Assembly (NCBI RefSeq): GCF_000422545.1 | Contig: NZ_AULZ01000001.1 | Span: 124,001 to 188,000 of the forward strand | Reading direction: 5' to 3' | Origin: Desulfocurvibacter africanus subsp. africanus DSM 2603 | GTDB taxonomy: Bacteria > Desulfobacterota > Desulfovibrionia > Desulfovibrionales > Desulfovibrionaceae | Length of the DNA: 64,000 nucleotides | Shown here: positions 54,195 to 61,526 of the stretch, piece after piece | Position numbering within the stretch: the stretch's first letter is position 1 | Layout of the letters: each line of letters begins with the position of its first letter | The notes under the pieces: model-generated | What the model saw: only the letters and a program-made list of their open reading frames with translations | What the model was told of the DNA's origin: nothing | The model's database searches: none | Translations under genes and position numbers: made by a program

Positions 54195-55178
54195 ATGAAA
54201 TACAAGTACGTCTTCGGCCCGGTTCTCTCCGGCCGCCTTGGCCGATCCCTCGGTCTGGACCTCACCGCCGCTCCCATCTGCTCCATGGACTGCCTGTACT
54301 GCGAGGTGGGTCGCACGGCCGTGCTGACCACCGAGCGCAAGGCCTATGTGCCGGCCAAGGCTATCCTGGACGAGCTTGCCCATTGGCAAGAGCACGTCGG
54401 CCTGCCGTTGGACGCGGTCACCCTGGGCGGCTCCGGAGAACCCCTGCTCAACACCGAGTTCGGCGAGGTCATCCGCGGCGCGCGGCGCATCATGCCCTCG
54501 GTGCCCGTGGCCGTGCTGACCAATGCGAGCCTGCTGGTGGAACCCGAGGTCAGGCGCGAGCTGGGCCAAGCCGACATTGTTTTGCCGTCCCTGGATTCCC
54601 TGGTCGACGAGGAGTTCGCGGCCGTGAACCGGCCGGCACCAAACGTGACCCCCCAAGCCGTGGCCGAAGCCCTGCTGACCTTTCGGAGCGAGTTCGCCGG
54701 GCGCATCTTCCTGGAGGTGCTGCTGGTGGCCGGGGTTAACGACAGCGAGGAGAACCTGCGCAGGCTCAAGGCCTTTGTCCCCCGGCTCAGGCCCGACCGC
54801 GTGGATGTGATGACCATGACCCGTCCAGGCGCGTACACTGAAGCCAGGGCCGTGCCCAGGGAGTCCCTGGAGCGCTGGCGGCGCGAGTTGTGTGCCGACA
54901 TAACGGAAGCTGTCGGACAGAGTTCATCCGCTTTGTCGGCCAACCTGTTGACGAAACAGGAAATCCAGGAGATAGTTCAGAATTCCGTGCGACGCAGGCC
55001 ACAGACCGTGGCGCAACTCGCACAAGCCACGGGCCTGTCCGCCGAAAGCGTGCGCGAAGCCCTGGACATCTTGAGCAGAACGGGCGGAGTCCGCACCATC
55101 GCAGCCCCTGCCGGCGAATCCGGCAGCGAGCAGGCTAGCGCACAGGACGGACCATACTACTCCGCAGGCCGCAGATAG
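54195..55178 (+). CDS. radical SAM protein (COG0731-like) with C-terminal winged helix
   Basis: The protein is 327 aa. The cluster-binding motif is CSMDCLYCE (CX3CX2C) near residue 29, and the SAM-binding GGSGEPLLN is at ~78. The barrel continues to ~230 (VLLVAGVNDSEENL, RVDVMTMTRPG). The final ~90 residues look like a winged helix (VAQLAQATGLSAESVREALD). Close relatives are annotated as radical SAM proteins of unknown reaction. No clear Shine-Dalgarno was seen before ATG 54195. The gene lies upstream of rng. Confidence 0.85.
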   Translation: MKYKYVFGPVLSGRLGRSLGLDLTAAPICSMDCLYCEVGRTAVLTTERKAYVPAKAILDELAHWQEHVGLPLDAVTLGGSGEPLLNTEFGEVIRGARRIMPSVPVAVLTNASLLVEPEVRRELGQADIVLPSLDSLVDEEFAAVNRPAPNVTPQAVAEALLTFRSEFAGRIFLEVLLVAGVNDSEENLRRLKAFVPRLRPDRVDVMTMTRPGAYTEARAVPRESLERWRRELCADITEAVGQSSSALSANLLTKQEIQEIVQNSVRRRPQTVAQLAQATGLSAESVREALDILSRTGGVRTIAAPAGESGSEQASAQDGPYYSAGRR

Positions 55179-55257
55179 GCCCATCGGCCTTCGCCTTGCG
55201 AGGGTCCCGCCCGACGATCTTTCCCATAAATTTCTTTCCCAAGGATACCGGAGCGCA

Positions 55258-56715
55258 ATGGCATCAGCGAAAAAACGCAAAATGTTCATCAGCGTCCTGC
55301 CCGGCGAGCAGATCGAGCTCGTGCTGGCGGAGGACGCCAAGATCCAGGAGTATTACGTCGAGCTTCTGCACCAGGCCAAGACCAAGGGCAATATCTATAA
55401 GGGCGTCATCCACAACGTCGATGCAGGCCTGCAGGCCGCGTTCATCAATTACGGCGCCAAAAAGAACGGCTTTCTGCAGATCGACGAGGTCCATCCCGAA
55501 TACTATCAGGGCGGCTACCAGATCCCCAAGGGCAGCCGCTTCCCCCCTCTCCAGTCCGTACTGAAGCCCGGCCAGGAACTGCTGGTGCAGGTGGTCAAGG
55601 AACCCACGGGCTCCAAGGGCGCCTTCCTGACGACCTACCTGTCCCTTCCGGGCCGCTACTTCGTGCTCACCCCCGGCCGCGAGCAGCTGGGCATCTCGCG
55701 CAAAATCGAGGATGAGGAAGAGCGCAAGCGCCTCAAGGAACTGGTTGAGTCCATGCAGCCCGGCGAAGGCCTTGGCCTCATCGTGCGCACGGTCAGCTCG
55801 GCCGAGACCAAGACCAACCTGGACAAGGACGTGCAGTACCTGAAGCGCCTGTGGAAGGAGATCCGCAAGCGAGGCACCACAGCCGACACGCCCTCGCTCA
55901 TCTACCAGGAGATGGAACTTTCCTCGCGGGCCGTGCGCGACTATCTCACCGCCGACGTGTCCGAGATATGGGTCGATGACCAGGAGACCGCCACCCAGGT
56001 CACCGAACTGGTCAGCATCGTCTTCCCCAGGCGGCAGAGCATGGTCAAGGTGCACACGGAGCACGAACTTTCGCTTTTCGACCGCTTCAACCTCACGCGT
56101 CAGCTCGACCAGATCTACAGCCGCACGGTGACCCTGCCCTCGGGCGGCCAGATCGTCTTCGACCACGCCGAGGCCCTCACGGCCATCGACATCAACTCCG
56201 GCCGCATCGGCGGCAAGAAGAGCTTCAAGGACCTGGCTCTCAAGAGCAACCTGGAAGCGGCCGAAGAGATCGCCCGACAGCTCAGGTTGCGGGACATCGG
56301 CGGCCAGATCGTGGTAGACTTCATCGAGATGAAGGACAAGAAGCACGTCAAGGAAGTCGAGAAGATCATGCGCACGGCCATCAAGAACGACCGTGCGCGA
56401 ACCGACGTGGGCCGTATCTCGCGCTTCGGGCTCATGGAACTGGTGCGCCAGCGCATGGGCGTGTCCGCCGTGTCCCAGAGCCACGAACTCTGCCCCTGCT
56501 GCCAGGGCTACGGCCTGCGCCGCAACATGGAATGGCAGGCCATGCAGGCACTGAAGGAAATCTACCGCAAGCTGCGCGGCCACAAGTCCGGCGAGCCGTT
56601 CGAGTATATCGCGGCCTCGGCCGAGGTGGCCCGCCATCTGCTCAACGACAAGCGCGGCATGATCCATGAGCTGGAGGACAAGTTCGGAGCGATCGTGCGC
56701 ATTAGCTGGGTCTAG
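55258..56715 (+). CDS. rng: ribonuclease E/G
   Basis: The protein is 485 aa, close to E. coli RNase G, and lacks the long RNase E scaffold. An S1 domain (~35-120: GNIYKGVIHNVDAGLQAAFI), 5' sensor region, and the catalytic Asp motif ALTAIDINSGRIGG (~305) with a second Asp in IVVDFIEMK are present. The zinc-link cysteines (LCPCCQGYGL) join the dimer. GGAG precedes the ATG by four bases. It processes rRNA and decays mRNA. The stop codon TAG is adjacent to the queH start, so the two are co-transcribed. Confidence 0.93.
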   Translation: MASAKKRKMFISVLPGEQIELVLAEDAKIQEYYVELLHQAKTKGNIYKGVIHNVDAGLQAAFINYGAKKNGFLQIDEVHPEYYQGGYQIPKGSRFPPLQSVLKPGQELLVQVVKEPTGSKGAFLTTYLSLPGRYFVLTPGREQLGISRKIEDEEERKRLKELVESMQPGEGLGLIVRTVSSAETKTNLDKDVQYLKRLWKEIRKRGTTADTPSLIYQEMELSSRAVRDYLTADVSEIWVDDQETATQVTELVSIVFPRRQSMVKVHTEHELSLFDRFNLTRQLDQIYSRTVTLPSGGQIVFDHAEALTAIDINSGRIGGKKSFKDLALKSNLEAAEEIARQLRLRDIGGQIVVDFIEMKDKKHVKEVEKIMRTAIKNDRARTDVGRISRFGLMELVRQRMGVSAVSQSHELCPCCQGYGLRRNMEWQAMQALKEIYRKLRGHKSGEPFEYIAASAEVARHLLNDKRGMIHELEDKFGAIVRISWV

Positions 56716-56717
56716 TG

Positions 56718-57365
56718 ATGGAAAGCGAGGAAACCAGGACCGAACACGAGACTGGCGCCGCGCAACATGATACCGGCCCAAAGGCCGAAGAGACGCCCAC
56801 GCCCGGTTCGGCCGGCCGCGTCCTGCTGCACATCTGCTGCGCGCCCTGCGCGGTCTACTCCGTGCAGGCCCTCAAGGCCGAGGGCTTCGAAGTCACCGGC
56901 CTGTTCTACAATCCGAACATCCACCCGGCGGCAGAGTACATCCGCCGCCGGGATACCCTCCTCCAGTTCGAAGCCGAGCTGGGCATCAAGGTCATCTACA
57001 AAGACGCCGGGTACGATCCGCAGATCTGGTTCCGTGAGGTGACCTTCCGGGAGGCCAACCGCTGCTTCCACTGCTACCGCATCCGCCTGGAGAAGACCCT
57101 GTTCATCGCCAAGCACGGCAGGTTCGAATACTTCTCCAGCACGCTGCTCTACTCCACGAAGCAAAAGCACGAGGTCATCGCCGGCTTGGCTCGCGACATG
57201 GCCGCCGATGGCCCGAACCGCTTCCTGTATCGCGACTTCCGCGTCGGCTGGCAGGAAGGCATCGAGAAGTCCACGGCCATGGGCATGTACCGCCAGGACT
57301 ACTGCGGCTGTCTGTACAGCGAGGTGGAGCGGAGGAAGAAGGAAATCGCGGGGCGCAAGGAGTAA
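56718..57365 (+). CDS. queH: QueH, epoxyqueuosine reductase
   Basis: The protein is 215 aa from ATG 56718 (a GTG at 56715 overlaps the rng stop). Family motifs: LLHICCAPCAVYSV, RRRDTLLQFEAELG, NRCFHCYRIRLEKT, and YRQDYCGCLYSEV. These cysteines bind the metal and Fe-S centres used to reduce epoxyqueuosine to queuosine in tRNA. The ~30-residue polar start (ESEETRTEHETG) is an extension beyond the usual QueH. It lies immediately after rng. Confidence 0.92.
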   Translation: MESEETRTEHETGAAQHDTGPKAEETPTPGSAGRVLLHICCAPCAVYSVQALKAEGFEVTGLFYNPNIHPAAEYIRRRDTLLQFEAELGIKVIYKDAGYDPQIWFREVTFREANRCFHCYRIRLEKTLFIAKHGRFEYFSSTLLYSTKQKHEVIAGLARDMAADGPNRFLYRDFRVGWQEGIEKSTAMGMYRQDYCGCLYSEVERRKKEIAGRKE

Positions 57366-57383
57366 GCCGAGCGCCCGTACCGT

Positions 57384-57542
57384 TCAAGGGCGAGCCAGAT
57401 TCTTGAGCATCCGCCCGTAGCGGAGTCGAAGTTCGGCCATGACCTTCTTGGCCTTTTCAGGGCCGAAGTCTAGGCTAGCCGGAAGTACCTTGTCCATCGG
57501 GAGTGCCTGTCCGTCCCCTTGTTTTCGCGGATTCTTGGTCAT
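57384..57542 (-). CDS. candidate 52-aa small protein
   Basis: The frame reads MTKNPRKQGDGQALPMDK, then ASLDFGPEKAKKVMAELRLR and ends NLARP. It is basic, probably helical, with no signal peptide. The frame is intact, and codon use fits the neighbours. The ribosome binding site is weak (AGAG). It occupies most of the gap between queH and the lipoprotein gene at 57714. I do not recognise it. Confidence 0.4.
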   Translation of the reverse strand: MTKNPRKQGDGQALPMDKVLPASLDFGPEKAKKVMAELRLRYGRMLKNLARP

Positions 57543-57713
57543 TGCGGCTCTCTATAATTCCGCATGACATAACCTGTTGGAAGCGCTGTCCACGCTCCGA
57601 CAGGTAGGCTTTTGTTACGCCTCAAGATCGGCCTGCCCATCGGCGGGCAGGACTTGGTCACCTTGAGAGACACGCCGGAAATCCCTTCGGAAGCAGAACC
57701 GCGTTATCCCAAG

Positions 57714-58370
57714 CTACCGATCCTCGGCCTCGCGCACCTCCACGATCCTGAAGCCGCCCGCGTCCTCGCCGCCTTCGCCAAAGTACAGGAAGATCGGTCC
57801 CAATCCCTGGGCGTAGCTGCGCTGCTCGTGCAGGGATACGCCTTCAAAATCGCCTACGCACTCGACCGAGATCACCTTGCGTTTGCGGCCGAAGAGTTGC
57901 GCTTCCACGACCTTTGTGGCGCGACAGATCAAGGCCGAATCCGGCATGGGCGGACTGGTCTCCACGGGCATGCGCCAAGGCTCGCCCGAGAGGTCGAGCA
58001 CGGTGGTTGCCTCGCCGTCCTCCACGAGCTTCAGAGCCCTGCCCTTGGCCATGAAGGTTACCTGCCTGGATAGAACCTCGGGCAGACCCGTATCCGTCAG
58101 GTCGGCGGGAATCATGGTGCGCTCCTCCACGAGCACGCCGCGGCCGCCCGAGAGAACCTTAAGCCCCGTAGCTTCCAGTCGCACGCCGTTCGGACCGGCA
58201 AAGACGTGCGTCATATCCGGCTGCGGTCCGATGAACTCGGCCAGGTCGATATCCCTGGCCCATTCCGGGGCGGAAGGTCTGAAACCGGCACAGCCGGCCA
58301 GAGACAGCGCCAGAAGCGCAAGGATAAATACCGCCGGCCCAAAAGCCGGGGAAGGCTTCGCCTTTCCCAT
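57714..58370 (-). CDS. predicted lipoprotein, unknown function
   Basis: The protein is 218 aa from MGKAKPSPAF; the open frame extends further upstream but the signal peptide (AVFILALLALSLAGC, lipobox LAGC) fixes the start near 58370. The mature part is beta-rich and ends IFLYFGEGGEDAGGFRIVEVREA. It has two cysteines (LICRAT, VECVGD). No family was recognised. It is divergent from the TPR lipoprotein gene at 58659. Confidence 0.7.
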   Translation of the reverse strand: MGKAKPSPAFGPAVFILALLALSLAGCAGFRPSAPEWARDIDLAEFIGPQPDMTHVFAGPNGVRLEATGLKVLSGGRGVLVEERTMIPADLTDTGLPEVLSRQVTFMAKGRALKLVEDGEATTVLDLSGEPWRMPVETSPPMPDSALICRATKVVEAQLFGRKRKVISVECVGDFEGVSLHEQRSYAQGLGPIFLYFGEGGEDAGGFRIVEVREAEDR

Positions 58371-58658
58371 GCCTCGCTTTCCGGAGTCCGTTCCCGACAA
58401 GACGGGCCTACCGGGCCCGCGTGGTGCACTGACTAATTGCCCTTGTGCGGCAATGATTCTCTTCACGGTGGTTCCTCCTGAGCCTGCGCCATCATCGGCA
58501 GGCAGCTCCCTATCCGACTCTTGCGATAGGCCTTTTTCCTGCCAAGGGCAATCCTTGCAGTGGCAGCGCCGCGTCGTTGCACGCATGTCAGGAAACCTCT
58601 ACAATTGCATGGTCCGGCATCGTACGCCAAGCGGACAAGCCCGGAACGAGGAGGATTG

Positions 58659-59342
58659 ATGCGCGCGAGAATCGCTATCTGCATTGTGCTGGCCGCGCTC
58701 ATGACTGCCTGCGCGGGCCTGGGCCTGAGCAGGAGCGCGAAAAACGAGTTCGAGGAAGGCCTGCGGCTCTACAATGCCGGGGAATATGCCCAGGCAGTGT
58801 CGCACTTCCAAAAGGCCACGCAAGAGGAGCCAGAATACGCCGAGGCCTTCCTGTACCTGGGCCGCGCCTACCTGAACCAGGGCAAGTGGAGCCAAGCCCT
58901 GCCGCCCTTGCGCACGGCCTGGCGGCTGTCGCCCGACGAGACGCGCGACCAGGTGCTCGACGTGCTCATGGACGCGCTCATCGGCGCGGGCACCAGCGCC
59001 TTCGAGACCGGGAACTACTCGGAGGCCCTGGGCTACCTGCGCGAGGGGCTGCGCACCGCGCCCCAGGATTCCGCCGCCTGGACTGCGGCGACCGAGCAGA
59101 TGCTCAATTTCGGCGGTCAGCTCCTGTCCAAGGGAAACTTCACCGAGGCCATAACACTGTACCGCAGCCTGCTGGAGGCCGCGCCCGGAGCCCAGGCCAG
59201 CCTGAGCGCCTACCTTGGTTTGGCCAAGGCCTACCTGCAAAACGGACAATTCCTGGATGCCCTGCGGGCGGCCACGGCGGCGACGCGCGTCGACCCGGCC
59301 CTGAACGATCCGAGACAGCTGCTCGACAGCTTGCGCGAGTAG
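58659..59342 (+). CDS. TPR-repeat lipoprotein
   Basis: The protein is 227 aa with GAGGAGG before the ATG. Signal and lipobox MTAC (Cys17). Five to six TPR units follow, for example FEEGLRLYNAGEYAQAVSHF, AEAFLYLGRAYLNQGKWSQA and AYLGLAKAYLQNGQFLDALR. TPR lipoproteins hold protein partners at the outer membrane. It is co-transcribed with hemW, whose GTG lies nine bases after this stop. Confidence 0.82.
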   Translation: MRARIAICIVLAALMTACAGLGLSRSAKNEFEEGLRLYNAGEYAQAVSHFQKATQEEPEYAEAFLYLGRAYLNQGKWSQALPPLRTAWRLSPDETRDQVLDVLMDALIGAGTSAFETGNYSEALGYLREGLRTAPQDSAAWTAATEQMLNFGGQLLSKGNFTEAITLYRSLLEAAPGAQASLSAYLGLAKAYLQNGQFLDALRAATAATRVDPALNDPRQLLDSLRE

Positions 59343-59350
59343 GAGCCCGA

Positions 59351-60745
59351 GTGGTCAAGATAATCCTGCCCCCGGGCGGCCTGACGTCCAAACCCAAAAA
59401 GCCCCAAGCGCCCAAGGTAATCACTCAGCCGGCCAAGGCGTGGCTGCCGCCGCGCCTTATACACGCCACTCAGGTTCTCGAACCGCAGCCAGCGGACACG
59501 ACAACCCCGAAGCAGCCGGCGCTGCTGGTATACGTGCACGTGCCTTTCTGCCGCAGCAAGTGCCGTTACTGCGCTTTCCATTCCGTGCCCCTGACCATGG
59601 ACAGCATGGAGGACATGGAACGCTACGCCGAGGCCGTGGCCCGCGAGATGAAACTATGGAGCCAGCGGCTCGGCAAACCTCAGGCGCATACTGTCTACTT
59701 CGGCGGCGGAACGCCCTCGGTGCTGCCCGAGTACGCCCTGGAGCGCATCATGCGCGCCCTGCGCGACAGCTTCGACCTGTCTGGCTGCCAGGAGTTCACC
59801 TTCGAGGCCAATCCGGACTCAGTGCACCTCAACTACCTGCGCGAACTGCGCGACTTCGGGGTCAACCGCCTGAGCCTGGGCGTACAGAGCCTGAACAACG
59901 AAGAATTGACTTTCCTGGGCAGGCCGCACAACTCCTTGCAAGCCGTGCAGGCCTTCCACACGGCCCGCGCCGCCGGTTTCGGCAATGTGAGCCTCGACTT
60001 TATCTGGGGCCTGCCCCGCCAAAACGCCGCGAGCTGGATCAAGACGCTCAAAAAGGCCGAGGAGCTAAGGCCCGAGCATCTGTCCTGCTACGGCCTGACC
60101 ATCGAGCCGAATACGCCCCTGGAGGCCGAGGAGCAGACCGGCACCCTGATCCTGCCTGGAGAGGACATGCTCGCCAAGTGCTACATCTACGGCGCGCAGT
60201 TCCTGGAGGAGCACGGCTACCTGCAGTACGAAATCTCCAGCTTCGCGCGCATGGGCTACGCCAGCAAGCACAACATGGGCTACTGGGCTGGCAGCGACTA
60301 CCTGGGCTTCGGCCCGGCGGCCACTTCTACCTTTGGCGGCCGACGCTGGACCAACCCCACGGACCTGCACGACTACGTGTTCCAGGTCGACGCCGGCGGG
60401 ACGGGCAAGCGTGCTGAGGAACTGGATGAGGCCACCCGCCTGCGCGAGCGGATCATGCTGGCCCTGCGCACAACCCAGGGCCTGGACCTGCGCGAGCATG
60501 ACAAACGCACGGGGGGCAGCTTCCTGGAGCGCCACCGCAAGCTCGTCACCCTGCTGCGCAACAACGGCCTGATCCGGCTTAGCAAGGGCAGCCTGAGCCT
60601 CACGCGTACCGGCATGCTCGTTTCGGACACGATCATCGAAAAGCTGGCCTTTTCCGACGAGGAGCCGACATCAAACGGCCCGGCGCCGTCGCCCTCGCGA
60701 CAAGCGCCACAGGGCGCCGGCCCCACGGGCGGCCCGCACTGTTGA
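59351..60745 (+). CDS. hemW: HemW-like radical SAM protein
   Basis: The protein is 464 aa from a GTG at 59351 with GGAG five bases upstream; the frame is open further upstream but that region belongs to the TPR gene. The motif YVHVPFCRSKCRYCAFHS gives CX3CX2C; YFGGGTPSVLP, the SVHLNYL turn and SLGVQSLNNEELTFLGR are typical of HemW/CPO-like enzymes. HemW is a haem chaperone rather than a coproporphyrinogen oxidase. The first ~50 residues and a Pro-rich tail (PSPSRQAPQGAGP) are extensions beyond the family core. Confidence 0.9.
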   Translation: MVKIILPPGGLTSKPKKPQAPKVITQPAKAWLPPRLIHATQVLEPQPADTTTPKQPALLVYVHVPFCRSKCRYCAFHSVPLTMDSMEDMERYAEAVAREMKLWSQRLGKPQAHTVYFGGGTPSVLPEYALERIMRALRDSFDLSGCQEFTFEANPDSVHLNYLRELRDFGVNRLSLGVQSLNNEELTFLGRPHNSLQAVQAFHTARAAGFGNVSLDFIWGLPRQNAASWIKTLKKAEELRPEHLSCYGLTIEPNTPLEAEEQTGTLILPGEDMLAKCYIYGAQFLEEHGYLQYEISSFARMGYASKHNMGYWAGSDYLGFGPAATSTFGGRRWTNPTDLHDYVFQVDAGGTGKRAEELDEATRLRERIMLALRTTQGLDLREHDKRTGGSFLERHRKLVTLLRNNGLIRLSKGSLSLTRTGMLVSDTIIEKLAFSDEEPTSNGPAPSPSRQAPQGAGPTGGPHC

Positions 60746-60811
60746 AGGCGGAACGCCTGACGGCGCAGCATCCATAGTCTGATAGGATCGGCACTGAACC
60801 AAGGAGCCGCC

Positions 60812-61180
60812 ATGATCCGCTTGATCAGCATGACCTGCCTTCCCCGCATGACCCGCGCCATCGGCGTAACCCTGCTGTCCCTGATCGCTGGCTTTGTTGC
60901 CTCCGCTACCCCGCTCATGGCCGGCGATTACTGCAGCAGCTACGGCGTCATGTGCTACCGCTCGTGGATACCCGAGGAACGCCCCGGCATTCTCTCGCGC
61001 TGGCGCGCCGCAGACGGCGACTACATGGGTTCCATCTTCCTGCCGGAAGGCACTTGCAGCACCTTGAACCTGGGTCTCAACTGCCGCCCCTGCGAGGCCG
61101 CACAGACGGACGACTGGAGCCAGGCCTGCAACGAACGGTTTTCCGAGTGTCTGGGCAAGTGTTTCGCGCAGCCGGAGTAG
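60812..61180 (+). CDS. small secreted cysteine-rich protein
   Basis: The protein is 122 aa with AAGGAG upstream of the ATG. A signal peptide ends near LMAGD. The mature ~85 residues hold eight cysteines (DYCSSYGVMCY, GTCSTLNLGLNCRPCE, QACNERFSECLGKCF), enough for four disulfides. No family was recognised. It is likely periplasmic. Confidence 0.7.
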   Translation: MIRLISMTCLPRMTRAIGVTLLSLIAGFVASATPLMAGDYCSSYGVMCYRSWIPEERPGILSRWRAADGDYMGSIFLPEGTCSTLNLGLNCRPCEAAQTDDWSQACNERFSECLGKCFAQPE

Positions 61181-61526
61181 CGCGGATACTGCCGATACAG
61201 AGCTAAGCCGGACTGATAGCTTCCTTCCGCTCACGATACCAGGCACAGTGCATTGCGCATGCACAGTGCCCAGCAAGACTCATTCATTCGCAAGACGACT
61301 ATCTCAGATGTTATTTAACGCCAGGCTCCTGTGGAGCGGCCACTTGGCATCATTTACCACATGCGGCGGAGTGTCCGCGCATCTCTCCAACATGAGGCAT
61401 AGACTATCTATTTGTCCACGCAGCCGTTCACTCAAGCGAGGCCTGTGCATAGTCCTAGCGTACTCTTTCCAAATGTAGTATTGGCAATTGGATAAACATA
61501 AGCGTTTACAGTTTGCCGAGGAAACA
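61181..61526. other. intergenic, no gene recognised
   Basis: About 345 bp, AT-richer toward the right, which must contain the promoter of the hybrid kinase. No convincing ORF, hairpin or operator was seen. Confidence 0.5.

Noticed and set aside
57563-57570. ATGACATA half-site between queH and the lipoprotein gene as a sixth operator
   Set aside because: Only one arm is present, and the other eight bases do not match.
58577-59350. An N-terminal extension of HemW from 58577
   Set aside because: It would be antisense-like low-complexity sequence overlapping the TPR lipoprotein gene. The GTG at 59351 has a good ribosome binding site and the family start.
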